Source: UBA3210 sp002363635
GTDB lineage: Bacteria; Bacillota_I; Bacilli_A; RFN20; CAG-449
Length of the DNA: 64,000 bases
Assembly (NCBI GenBank): GCA_946641515.1
Contig: CAMPBT010000005.1
Location: 1-64,000, forward strand
Reading direction: 5' to 3'
Shown here piece by piece: positions 15,826-23,992 of the stretch. How positions within the stretch are numbered: position 1 is the first letter of the stretch; the number at the start of each line of letters is the position of its first letter. The notes below the pieces were generated by a model. That model was not told the origin of the DNA and searched no databases. It saw nothing but the letters and a program-made list of their open reading frames with translations. The position numbers and the translations under genes are program-made.

Positions 15826-16442
15826 ATTACGAACAACCTTTATATAATAAAGGATATAAAAGAATTGTAGGTACAGACGAAGCTGGAAGAGGCCCTTTAT
15901 GTGGTCCTGTTGTTTGTGCTGCTTGCGTTCTTCCTCCTGATTATAAAAACGAATTAATTAATGATTCAAAAAAATTAACTGAAAAGAAAAGAGAATTACT
16001 TTTTGATGAAATTATTGAACATGCTTTAGATTATAAAATTATTGCAATTTCCCCAGAAGAAATTGATGAAATTAATATCTATGAAGCATCAAGAAAAGGT
16101 ATGACTCTTGCTATACAAGGGCTAAAAGAAAAACCAGATTATATTTTAACTGACTGTATGCCTTTACTTGAATTTGATGGTATCCCTCAAGAAGATTTAG
16201 TAAAAGGTGATGCTAAAGCAATGTGCATTGCTGCAGCTTCAATTCTTGCTAAAGTAACAAGAGATAGAATTATGGCGGAAATTGACGCTAAATATCCTCA
16301 GTACAATATCAAAAAGCATAAAGGATATCCAACAAAAGAACATATGGAATTATTAAAAAAATATGGCCCTATTAAAGGCTTGTATCGCTATTCATATAAA
16401 CCAGTAAAAGAAGCAAGTTACGAACAAACTACACTTTTTTAA
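15819..16442 (+). CDS. rnhB: Ribonuclease HII
   Basis: RNase HII removes misincorporated ribonucleotides and RNA primers from RNA-DNA hybrids. Motifs are IVGTDEAGRGPLCGPV (catalytic D and E, about 17-32), NDSKKLTEKKRE, ILTDCMPL, KGDAKAMCIAAASILAKVTRDR, and the C-terminal YPQYNIKKHKGYPTKEH. Its 207 residues are shorter than the B. subtilis protein, which carries an N-terminal extension. It overlaps rbgA by seven bases and ends in a terminator-like hairpin that also carries the dprA ribosome binding site. Confidence 0.96.
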   Translation: MLDYEQPLYNKGYKRIVGTDEAGRGPLCGPVVCAACVLPPDYKNELINDSKKLTEKKRELLFDEIIEHALDYKIIAISPEEIDEINIYEASRKGMTLAIQGLKEKPDYILTDCMPLLEFDGIPQEDLVKGDAKAMCIAAASILAKVTRDRIMAEIDAKYPQYNIKKHKGYPTKEHMELLKKYGPIKGLYRYSYKPVKEASYEQTTLF

Positions 16443-16464
16443 AAAATAATTAGTAAAAAATTAG

Positions 16465-16501
16465 AAAACTCCCTAATAGATAATTAGAAGGGAGTTTTTT
16501 T
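16465..16501 (+). terminator. rnhB terminator containing the dprA ribosome binding site
   Basis: AAAACTCCCT (16465-16474) pairs perfectly with AGGGAGTTTT (16489-16498), and the T-run reaches 16501. The dprA ATG follows immediately at 16502. The descending arm AGGGAG (16489-16494) is the only Shine-Dalgarno-like sequence for dprA, at correct spacing. The element therefore looks like an intrinsic terminator and, when read through, a translation-blocking hairpin. Confidence 0.75.
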
Positions 16502-17269
16502 ATGGAAATAAATCAAATCATAAAATATTTTAGTTATAAATATAAAGGTAATTGGGAAGAAATAACTTTAGCTATTAAGAATAAAGAACCTATTGATTAT
16601 GTTGAGGCGGAAAAAGTAATTTCTGATGATATACAATACATAACTTTCATTGATAAGGAATATCCATTGAAATTTAAAGATGTAACTTTTTCACCGTGGA
16701 TTTTATATTACAAAGGAGATATTTCTTTATTAAACAAAAGAATCATATCATTTGTAGGTTCTCGCAATACTTCAAAATATTATTTAGATGCAGTAGATAA
16801 GATAATTAAAGAAATTGCGAAACTTGATAAAGATATAGTTATTTGTTCAGGCCTAGCATTAGGGCTAGATACTGCTTCTCATGAGGCTGCAATAAAATAT
16901 GGATTAAAGACTATTGCAATTTTACCGGTAGGGATAGATGAATGTTATCCAAAAAGTAATTACAAATTATATGAAGAGATATGTAGAAACGGCTTAGTAA
17001 TCTCTGAATATCCTCCTCATACATCGGTTCCAAAAGAAAAGTTCTCATCTCGTAATAGATTGATAACTGGGATTAGTGATAATGTTGCAGTAATTGAAGT
17101 AAGAAATTATTCAGGAAGTTTAGCGTCGATTAATTGGGCGTTAAATCAAGGAAAAGATATTTATGTAGTCCCTTCTCCTTTAAATGAGGAAGACACTATA
17201 AACAATCAAATTATTAAAGATGGTGCCTTTCTTTTAACCTCAGGAGAGGATTTGATAAAAAAATTTTAA
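16502..17269 (+). CDS. dprA: DNA-processing protein DprA (Smf)
   Basis: DprA loads RecA on incoming single-stranded DNA during natural transformation. The Rossmann-like core is complete: FVGSRNTSKYY (about 81-91), CSGLALGLDTASHEAAI, AILPVGIDECYPKSN, ISEYPPHTSVPKEKFSSRNRLITG, and YSGSLASINWALNQGKDIYVVPSP. It has 255 residues, at the short end, with a reduced N-terminal region and no C-terminal winged helix. There is no promoter between rnhB and dprA, so expression requires read-through of the hairpin that contains its binding site. Confidence 0.93.
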   Translation: MEINQIIKYFSYKYKGNWEEITLAIKNKEPIDYVEAEKVISDDIQYITFIDKEYPLKFKDVTFSPWILYYKGDISLLNKRIISFVGSRNTSKYYLDAVDKIIKEIAKLDKDIVICSGLALGLDTASHEAAIKYGLKTIAILPVGIDECYPKSNYKLYEEICRNGLVISEYPPHTSVPKEKFSSRNRLITGISDNVAVIEVRNYSGSLASINWALNQGKDIYVVPSPLNEEDTINNQIIKDGAFLLTSGEDLIKKF

Positions 17270-17332
17270 AATTCTTATTATTATCTTATTAATAATAAAG
17301 GAAAATGGTGAAAAAATTTGGTCTCAAAACGT

Positions 17333-17362
17333 TTGACTTTGGCTATATAAACCCCTTATATT
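17333..17362 (+). promoter_or_regulatory. Promoter of topA
   Basis: TTGACT (17333-17338), 18 bases, TATATT (17357-17362). An AAAGGAG binding site precedes ATG 17393. Confidence 0.65.
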
Positions 17363-17392
17363 TTTAAAAGGCAAGTTAGAAAGGAGTGCATT

Positions 17393-19495
17393 ATGAATCT
17401 AGTAATCGTAGAATCTCCTACAAAGTGTAAAACAATAAAAAAATATTTAGGTAGTGATTTTGAAGTTATGGCATCAAAAGGTCATATTAGAGACTTATCT
17501 ACTACTGGTAAAGGTGGACTTGGTGTCGATATTGAAAATGATTTTAAACCAAAGTACATTAACGACAAGACAAAGTTAGCGTTAATTAAACAGTTAAAAG
17601 ACGCTGCATCAAAAGCAGATAAAGTATATCTTGCAACCGACCCTGATAGAGAAGGTGAAGCTATTTCTTGGCACTTATGTGAAGTATTAGGATTAGATGA
17701 AAAAACTACTCCTAGACTTGAATTCCATGAAATTACAAAACCTGCTATTGCAAAAGCTATGGAAAATCCTAGAACTTTAGATATGTCACTAGTTCAATCT
17801 CAAGAAACTAGAAGAATTATCGATAGAATCATGGGATTTAAATTATCAGGTCTATTAAAGAGCAAGATTGGCGCGAAGTCTGCAGGTAGAGTCCAATCTG
17901 TCACTTTAAAATTAATTACAGATAGAGAAAAAGAAATTAATTCATTCGTACCTCAAGAATATTGGTATTTAGGCTTAAATTTAGATGGTGGAATGAAGGC
18001 AAGTTATGATGGGACAAAAGGGGATTTAACATTATCCACAATTGTTGATGTTAATAACATTACAACTGAACTTGGTAAAGAAGTTGAAGTTGTCCAATTA
18101 AATGTTAGAAATAGAACATCTCAATCAAAGCCACCTCTAATTACTTCAACAATGCAACAAGAAGCCTTCAATAAATATAAGTATTCAACAAGTAAAACTG
18201 CAAAGATTGCTCAAGAATTATATGAAGGTATCGATGTTGGAAACGGACCAGTCGGTTTAATTACTTATATGAGAACTGACTCAATTCGTTTGTCTCCAGA
18301 ATTTACTGCAGTTGCAGTTAATTACATCGAAAAGAAATATGGTAAAGAATATGTAGGTTATATAGGCCCAAGACAATCAAAAGGCCTAGTTCAAGACGCA
18401 CATGAAGCTATTAGACCTACAACTTTAGAATTAGATCCAGAATCCATTAAGTCACATTTAACAAAAGAACAATACAACTTATACAAATTAATCTACAATA
18501 GAGCATTAGCATCTTTAATGTCACCTAAAGTAGATGAAGTTACTCAAGTTAAATTCTCACCTAAAAAAGGTTCTACTATCTTCTTTAAGACAGAAGGAGT
18601 AGTTAATGTTTTTGATGGATATACAAAGTTATATCAATTAGAAGATGCTAGTGAAAATAAATTACCATCATTAACACTTGGCCAAAAAGTTGCCATTAAA
18701 GATATTATTAAAGAACAAAAGTTCACTACACCACCATCACGTTTTAATGAAGCTAAACTTGTTAAAACAATGGAAGAACTTGGTATTGGTAGACCTTCTA
18801 CATACGCATCTACTTTAAGTTTACTACAAGATAAGAGTAGAGGTTATTTAACATCTACAAAAGGAACACTTTATCCAACAGAAAAAGGTATCCAAACTGT
18901 AGATAATTTAACTGAATTCTTCCCTAAATTTATGGATGTTAAATACACATCTAAAATGGAAGAAGATTTAGATTGTATTGTCGATGGAAACTCATCTCGT
19001 CATGATTTATTAACTGCATTCTACAATGATTTCCAAGCAAGTTTTGATGTTGCAAAACTTAATATGGAAAAAGTTAAAGGTGTTCCAACGGGAAGAATGT
19101 GTCCAAAGTGTGGCGCGGAACTTTTAGTTAAAAAAGGAAGATATGGAGAATTTGTTGCATGTAGCAATTATCCAGATTGTTCGTATATTGAAAAAGAAGA
19201 AAAAGAAGCTCCAAAAACTCTTGATGAAATGTGTCCAGAGTGTGGTAAGCCACTCGTTTTAAGAAAATCTAAAAAGAGTGAGTTTATTGCATGTTCTGGT
19301 TTTCCAAAATGCCATTACACAAGATCTATTGATAACCCAGATGCTCCTAAGAAAGAAATTCCAGTATTAACAGACAAGATTTGTCCAAAATGTGGAAAGA
19401 ACTTATTCTTAAGAAAAGGTGTCAAAGGAAAATCTGATTTCTACGGCTGTTCTAACTATCCAAAATGCCGTTATTCAGAACCAATTAAAAATTAG
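17393..19495 (+). CDS. topA: DNA topoisomerase I
   Basis: This type IA topoisomerase relaxes negative supercoils. The N-terminal TOPRIM domain shows VESPTKCKTIKKYLG and TDPDREGEAISWHL. The catalytic tyrosine lies in GLITYMRTDSIRLS (about residues 290-303). Three C-terminal C4 zinc-ribbon repeats cover about 575-700 (CPKCG...CSNYPDC, CPECG...CSGFPKC, CPKCG...CSNYPKC). Total length is 700 residues, normal for Bacilli. It has its own promoter and terminator. The dprA-topA-trmFO order is conserved. Confidence 0.98.
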   Translation: MNLVIVESPTKCKTIKKYLGSDFEVMASKGHIRDLSTTGKGGLGVDIENDFKPKYINDKTKLALIKQLKDAASKADKVYLATDPDREGEAISWHLCEVLGLDEKTTPRLEFHEITKPAIAKAMENPRTLDMSLVQSQETRRIIDRIMGFKLSGLLKSKIGAKSAGRVQSVTLKLITDREKEINSFVPQEYWYLGLNLDGGMKASYDGTKGDLTLSTIVDVNNITTELGKEVEVVQLNVRNRTSQSKPPLITSTMQQEAFNKYKYSTSKTAKIAQELYEGIDVGNGPVGLITYMRTDSIRLSPEFTAVAVNYIEKKYGKEYVGYIGPRQSKGLVQDAHEAIRPTTLELDPESIKSHLTKEQYNLYKLIYNRALASLMSPKVDEVTQVKFSPKKGSTIFFKTEGVVNVFDGYTKLYQLEDASENKLPSLTLGQKVAIKDIIKEQKFTTPPSRFNEAKLVKTMEELGIGRPSTYASTLSLLQDKSRGYLTSTKGTLYPTEKGIQTVDNLTEFFPKFMDVKYTSKMEEDLDCIVDGNSSRHDLLTAFYNDFQASFDVAKLNMEKVKGVPTGRMCPKCGAELLVKKGRYGEFVACSNYPDCSYIEKEEKEAPKTLDEMCPECGKPLVLRKSKKSEFIACSGFPKCHYTRSIDNPDAPKKEIPVLTDKICPKCGKNLFLRKGVKGKSDFYGCSNYPKCRYSEPIKN

Positions 19496-19501
19496 TAGAC
19501 T

Positions 19502-19531
19502 ACTACCGCGAAAATGTGGTAGTTTTCTTTT
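19502..19531 (+). terminator. Terminator of topA
   Basis: ACTACC and GGTAGT with a ten-base loop, followed by TTTTCTTT. Confidence 0.7.
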
Positions 19532-19572
19532 ATTGAACGAAGAATTTTCGTATAATTTAAGCAGGTGAAATT

Positions 19573-20856
19573 ATGGAACAGATTAAGATTAATGTTATTG
19601 GAGCAGGTTTAGCAGGTTCAGAATGTGCATATTACCTTGCTCGCAAAGGATATAAAGTTGATTTATATGAGCAAAGACCAGTTAAGAAATCTCCTGCTCA
19701 TGAAACAGGATTATTTGGAGAACTTGTTTGCTCCAATTCTTTAAAAAATAAAAATTTGGACAATGCCTGTGGACTACTTAAAGAAGAAATGAGACAATTC
19801 AATTCTTTAATTTTAGAAGCTGCAAGTCATTCAGAAGTTCCTGCAGGAAATGCTTTATCTGTCGATAGAACATTATTTGGAGAATACATAACTGAAAAGA
19901 TTAAATCTCATCCAAATATTACTATTCATATCGAAGAAGTAACTGATATTAAAGATGGAATTACTATTCTTGCAACTGGACCTTTAACAAGTGAAGCAAT
20001 GGCAAATACTTTACAAGGAATACTTGGAGAAGATTTCTTATCATTTTATGATGCCGCGGCACCTATTGTTGAAGCTTCATCAATTAATATGGATATTGCT
20101 TATAAGAAGAGTAGATATGATCAAGGAGATGATTCTTATATCAACTGCCCATTTACTGAAGAAGAATTTATGAGATTCTATAATGAACTCGTTAATGGAG
20201 AAAGAGCCCATTTACATGATTTTGAACAGGTATTTGAAGCTTGTATGCCTATTGAAGTAATTGCTCGTCGCGGTGAAAAGACATTACGTTATGGCCCAAT
20301 GAAACCAAAGGGACTTAGAAAACCAGATGGTACTTCACCTTACGCAGTTGTTCAGTTAAGACAAGATAATGTAACTGGTACTTTATATAACATTGTTGGT
20401 TTCCAAACTAACTTAAAATATGGAGAACAAAAAAGAATTTTCCAAATGATTCCAGGTTTAGAAAACGCAAACTTTGTTAGATATGGTTTAATGCATAGAA
20501 ATACTTATATCTGTGCACCTAAATATTTAAACAAAGACTTCTCATTAAAGGGACATGAAAATATCTATGTTGTCGGTCAATTATCTGGCGTAGAAGGTTA
20601 TGTTGAATCTACTATGGCAGGTTTAGTATGCGCTATTTACTTAGATTTAAAATTAAGGGGAATCAAGTTTGATTACCTTCCAAATACAACTATGGCAGAA
20701 TGTATTATTAATTACATTACTATGTGCTCAGTTAAAGATTTTGGGCCAATGAATGCGAACTTTGGCATTATGCCAAATATGCTAAAAGACCGTATGGCAA
20801 TGGCAGAAAGGTCATTAGGAGATCTTAGAGAATGGAAGAAGAAGTACGACCTTTAA
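19573..20856 (+). CDS. trmFO: Folate- and FAD-dependent tRNA (uracil-5-)-methyltransferase TrmFO
   Basis: TrmFO makes m5U54 in the T loop of tRNA using methylenetetrahydrofolate. The N-terminal FAD site is VIGAGLAGSECAYYLA. HETGLFGELVCSNSLKN, YGPMKPKGLR and the C-terminal GQLSGVEGYVESTMAGL are family hallmarks. Length is 427 residues. Its folate donor links to the fhs-folD pair near 56 kb. A TATAAT lies about 20 bases upstream without a clear -35. The end overlaps xerC by 25 bases. Confidence 0.96.
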   Translation: MEQIKINVIGAGLAGSECAYYLARKGYKVDLYEQRPVKKSPAHETGLFGELVCSNSLKNKNLDNACGLLKEEMRQFNSLILEAASHSEVPAGNALSVDRTLFGEYITEKIKSHPNITIHIEEVTDIKDGITILATGPLTSEAMANTLQGILGEDFLSFYDAAAPIVEASSINMDIAYKKSRYDQGDDSYINCPFTEEEFMRFYNELVNGERAHLHDFEQVFEACMPIEVIARRGEKTLRYGPMKPKGLRKPDGTSPYAVVQLRQDNVTGTLYNIVGFQTNLKYGEQKRIFQMIPGLENANFVRYGLMHRNTYICAPKYLNKDFSLKGHENIYVVGQLSGVEGYVESTMAGLVCAIYLDLKLRGIKFDYLPNTTMAECIINYITMCSVKDFGPMNANFGIMPNMLKDRMAMAERSLGDLREWKKKYDL

Positions 20857-21764
20857 TTCCTGATTTACAGGCGTTTTTAGATTATCTAAAACATGAACGT
20901 AATTATTCAGATCACACAATAGACTCATACAAAAGAGATATTGTTAAGTTTTTAGATTTTTCTCAAAACGAAGGCTACTACTACAAGGATGTCGATATAA
21001 ATGTCATCCGTAATTTTTTAATGAATGAAAGAGTAGATGGAATCAGTGCTAGAAGCAATCAAAGAAGAATTATTGCTTGTAGAAAATTTTATGATTTCTT
21101 ATTAAGAAATGACAAAGTAAAAGATAATCCATTTTTGCTCGTAAAATCCCCAAAAGTTAGCGTTTTACCACCTCAAGTGTTATACGCTCAAGAAATAAAA
21201 CAACTCTTTGATGCTAATAGTAAAAGAACTGATCATTTAGCATTAAGAGACCAAGCAATTTTAATGCTACTATACGCATCTGGGTTACGTGTCAGTGAAC
21301 TTGTTTCTTTGACAATCCAAGATGTAAACAATAAGCAAAGAATTCTTCGTATCACAGGTAAAGGAAATAAAACTAGAATGGTTCCTTATTCTTTAGATGC
21401 TTACGATGCAATTCAAAAATACATTAAGTTTTCTCGTGAAGAACTAGTAAAGAAAAATAAACATCCGTCGAACGCTTTATTCCTTTCTGATAAAGGAGAG
21501 AAGCTTACTCCTAGAGGTGTAGAATATATTGTTTCTCATATTGACGATAAAGCAGGTACTACTTTTAGACTTCACCCACATACATTAAGACATACTTTTG
21601 CAACAACGTTACTAGATAAAGGAGCGGATTTAAGAACAATTCAAGAGCTTCTGGGACATGAATCTTTGAATACTACTCAAATTTATACTCATGTTTCTAC
21701 TGCAAAAATGATTGATGAATATAAGAAAGCTTTCCCTAGAAATAAGAAAAATGAGGACGACTAA
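20832..21764 (+). CDS. xerC: Tyrosine recombinase XerC (CodV)
   Basis: XerC resolves chromosome dimers at dif sites together with XerD. The SAM-like N-terminal domain (about 10-95) precedes the catalytic domain. Its R-K-H-R-H-Y residues are visible in ASGLRVSEL, GKGNKTRMVP, HPHTLRHTFAT and LLGHESLNTTQIYTHVS. It has 310 residues. Start 20832 lies inside the end of trmFO, with AGGAGA nine bases upstream. The hslUV and codY genes that follow it in B. subtilis are absent; a terminator and the rpsB promoter come next. Confidence 0.93.
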   Translation: MEEEVRPLIPDLQAFLDYLKHERNYSDHTIDSYKRDIVKFLDFSQNEGYYYKDVDINVIRNFLMNERVDGISARSNQRRIIACRKFYDFLLRNDKVKDNPFLLVKSPKVSVLPPQVLYAQEIKQLFDANSKRTDHLALRDQAILMLLYASGLRVSELVSLTIQDVNNKQRILRITGKGNKTRMVPYSLDAYDAIQKYIKFSREELVKKNKHPSNALFLSDKGEKLTPRGVEYIVSHIDDKAGTTFRLHPHTLRHTFATTLLDKGADLRTIQELLGHESLNTTQIYTHVSTAKMIDEYKKAFPRNKKNEDD

Positions 21765-21796
21765 CTCTTACTAAAGTAAGGCTAGACGTCTTTTTT
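21756..21796 (+). terminator. Terminator of trmFO-xerC
   Basis: An interrupted stem (GACG/CGTC, CTA/TAG, CTTAC/GTAAG, loop TAAA) is followed by six T. The 5' arm lies within the last xerC codons. Confidence 0.75.
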
Positions 21797-21819
21797 GTTA
21801 TAAAAATAATATTTTTATG

Positions 21820-21848
21820 TTGCTTATACTTCGTATTAGTGTTAACAT
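21820..21848 (+). promoter_or_regulatory. Promoter of rpsB-tsf
   Basis: TTGCTT (21820-21825), 17 bases, TAACAT (21843-21848). This places the transcript start about 150 bases before ATG 22007. Confidence 0.5.
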
Positions 21849-21854
21849 TAATTG

Positions 21855-21985
21855 GCTTGTGATATTAAAACAAGCTCTTATCACACACTCTGTGGATTCG
21901 TTTCTCCACGTCTAGTCATTGTCCAAGGGGACTGAGGCTCAACTACTTGCCGGGCTAGGGAGAAAGTTAGAAACAGAGGAGGAAA
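21855..21985 (+). promoter_or_regulatory. Structured rpsB leader, candidate ribosomal-protein autoregulatory RNA
   Basis: The leader is clearly richer in G and C than neighbouring intergenic DNA and can fold into several elements. They are GCTTGT/ACAAGC (21855-21860/21870-21875), GTGGA/TCCAC (21892-21896/21905-21909), GTCC/GGAC (21921-21924/21929-21932), and a possible closing helix 21911-21917/21953-21959 with G-U pairs. Two Shine-Dalgarno-like stretches follow (GAGGAGG near 21978 and AAGGAGG near 21994); only the second is spaced for rpsB. S2 feedback control is known in Gammaproteobacteria; whether this RNA does the same is inference. Confidence 0.5.
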
Positions 21986-22006
21986 ATAACAAAAGGAGGC
22001 CTAAAA

Positions 22007-23086
22007 ATGGCAGAAGAAAAAGAAGTAGTTGTTGAAGAAACAGTAGACAACGTAATGGCAGCAGTCGTTCATGGTGAAGACGATGCAGTCGTATCAACAA
22101 AAGAATTATTAGAAGCAGGTGTACACTTTGGTCACCAAACAAGAAGATGGAATCCAGCAATGGGCAAATTCATCTATTCATCAAAGAATGGTATCCACAT
22201 CATCGATTTAACAAAGACAGCAGAAGCAATCCAAACTTCATACAAAGCATTAAAGAAGATTGTTGCTGATGGCGGTAAAGTTTTATTCGTTGGTACAGCA
22301 AAACCAGTTCAAGAAGTTGTAGCAGAAGAAGCAACAAGATCAGGTTCATTCTATGTAACTAACAGATGGTTAGGTGGTACATTAACAAACTTCAGAACAA
22401 TTCAAAAGAGAATCAAATACTTAAATTCTTTAGAAACAATGGAAGCAGATGGTACATTCGAAACATTACCTAAGAAAGAAGTTGTTGGCTTAAAGAAAGA
22501 AAAAGAAAAATTATTAAAGAACTTAAGCGGTATCAAGGAAATGAGAAGAGTTCCAAATGCTATCGTTGTAGTTGATCCAAATACAGAAAAGAACGCAGTT
22601 GCAGAAGCAAAGAAATTAGGCATCAAGGTCTTCGGTATTGTTGACACAAACGGCAACCCAGAAGCAGTTGACTATGTTATCCCTGCAAACAACATTGCAA
22701 CAAAGTCAGTTCAATTAATCGTTTCAGTCTTAGCAGACGCAGTTGTTGAAGGCAAAGGTGGGGCAGCTACAGTTGCATTCAATGTTAAAGATGAAGACAA
22801 AGTTTCTATGGAAGAAGCTTTAAACTCATACGACAAAGCAGAAGAATTAAGACAAATCAGACAAAAGATTAGAGAAGACGTCTTAGCTTCAAAGAAGAAA
22901 GACGGCAAGAGAGCAAAACCAAGAAAAACATTTGCTCCAAAAGCTCCAAAGGCAGAAAAACCAGCAGAAGCACAAGCTCCAGTAGAAGAAGCAACTGAAG
23001 CTCCAGCAGAAGCAAAGAAACCAGCAAGAAAACCAGCTGCAAAGAAAGCAGCTGCTCCAAAAGCAGAAGAATCAAAAGGAGAATAA
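22007..23086 (+). CDS. rpsB: 30S ribosomal protein S2 with long N- and C-terminal extensions
   Basis: S2 binds the 30S head/body junction. The core runs from about residue 30 (STKELLEAGVHFGHQTRRWNPAMG) to about 255, with FVGTAKPVQEVV, FYVTNRWLGGTLTNF, and FGIVDTNGNPEAVDYVIPANN. About 27 acidic residues precede the core, and roughly 100 residues follow it. The final 65 are dominated by Ala, Lys, Pro and Glu (KPAEAQAPVEEATEAPAEA, KKPARKPAAKKAAAPKAEE). At 359 residues it is far longer than the usual 230-260. AAAGGAGG precedes the start. It forms an operon with tsf. Confidence 0.97.
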   Translation: MAEEKEVVVEETVDNVMAAVVHGEDDAVVSTKELLEAGVHFGHQTRRWNPAMGKFIYSSKNGIHIIDLTKTAEAIQTSYKALKKIVADGGKVLFVGTAKPVQEVVAEEATRSGSFYVTNRWLGGTLTNFRTIQKRIKYLNSLETMEADGTFETLPKKEVVGLKKEKEKLLKNLSGIKEMRRVPNAIVVVDPNTEKNAVAEAKKLGIKVFGIVDTNGNPEAVDYVIPANNIATKSVQLIVSVLADAVVEGKGGAATVAFNVKDEDKVSMEEALNSYDKAEELRQIRQKIREDVLASKKKDGKRAKPRKTFAPKAPKAEKPAEAQAPVEEATEAPAEAKKPARKPAAKKAAAPKAEESKGE

Positions 23087-23089
23087 CTT

Positions 23090-23938
23090 ATGGCATCAAG
23101 CTTAATTGAAAAAATCAAAGTTTTAAGAGAACGTACTGGTGCAGGTATGATGGACTGCAAAGCAGCATTACTTGCTAACAACGAAGATATCGAAGCATCT
23201 ATCGATTGGTTAAGAGAAAAAGGTATTGCAAAAGTTGCAAAGAAGTCAACAAGAATTGCAGCAGAAGGTTTAACATCAGTTAAAGCTGAAGGCGATAAAG
23301 CAGTTATTCTTGAAGTCAACTCAGAAACAGACTTCGTTGCTAACTCACCAGCATTTAAAGAATTAGTAAACAATGTTGCTGATGAAGTTTTAGCAGGCAA
23401 ATCAAAAGAAGATTTAGCTCCATTATTCACAGAAGCTACAATCAAAATTGGTGAAAAATTAGATTACAGAAGATCAGAAGTTTTCACAAAGACAGCATCA
23501 CAAAACTTTGGTGCATACATCCACATGGGTGGCAAAATCTCTGTTTTAGTTTTACTCGAAGGTGGTTCAGAAGAACTCGCTAAAGGTTTAGCTATGCACA
23601 TTGCAGCAAACAACCCATTATACATTTCAGAAAAAGACATTCCTGCAGATGCTATTGAAGCTGAAAAGAGAGTTCAAACAGAAGCAGCTAAGAATGATGA
23701 AAAGCTCGCTGGCAAGCCAGAAGCAGCATTAGCAAAGATTATCGAAGGCAAAGTTAACAAACACTTCGCAGAATCAGTATTACTCAAACAAGAATATTTA
23801 CTCGATCCAAAACCAATTTCACAGGTTTTAACAGAAAACAAGGCAACTGTTGTCAAGTTTGTTAGATACCAAGTTGGTGAAGGTATTGAAAAGAAAGTTG
23901 AAAACTTTGCTGAAGAAGTCGCAGCACAGATGAAATAA
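23090..23938 (+). CDS. tsf: Elongation factor Ts
   Basis: EF-Ts exchanges GDP for GTP on EF-Tu. The N-terminal UBA-like domain is KIKVLRERTGAGMMDCKAALL. The EF-Tu contact region contains NSETDFVANSPAFKELV, and HIAANNPLYISEKDIP lies in the core dimerisation region. Length is 282 residues, standard. It begins three bases after the rpsB stop, with GGAGAATA serving as binding site, and ends at a strong terminator. The rpsB-tsf pair is near-universal. Confidence 0.98.
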   Translation: MASSLIEKIKVLRERTGAGMMDCKAALLANNEDIEASIDWLREKGIAKVAKKSTRIAAEGLTSVKAEGDKAVILEVNSETDFVANSPAFKELVNNVADEVLAGKSKEDLAPLFTEATIKIGEKLDYRRSEVFTKTASQNFGAYIHMGGKISVLVLLEGGSEELAKGLAMHIAANNPLYISEKDIPADAIEAEKRVQTEAAKNDEKLAGKPEAALAKIIEGKVNKHFAESVLLKQEYLLDPKPISQVLTENKATVVKFVRYQVGEGIEKKVENFAEEVAAQMK

Positions 23939-23943
23939 AAACT

Positions 23944-23970
23944 AAGCACTCTTTTTAGAGTGCTTTTTTA
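23944..23970 (+). terminator. Terminator of rpsB-tsf
   Basis: AAGCACTC and GAGTGCTT around a short T-rich loop, followed by a T-run. Confidence 0.85.
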
Positions 23971-23992
23971 AGAATTAAAGAGGAAAAATACT

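Noticed and set aside
22711..23445. A 244-codon open frame on the minus strand across rpsB and tsf
   Set aside because: It mirrors the Ala/Lys-rich codons of rpsB and tsf, gives a low-complexity Ala/Ser/Phe protein, and has no binding site or promoter. It is antisense shadow.
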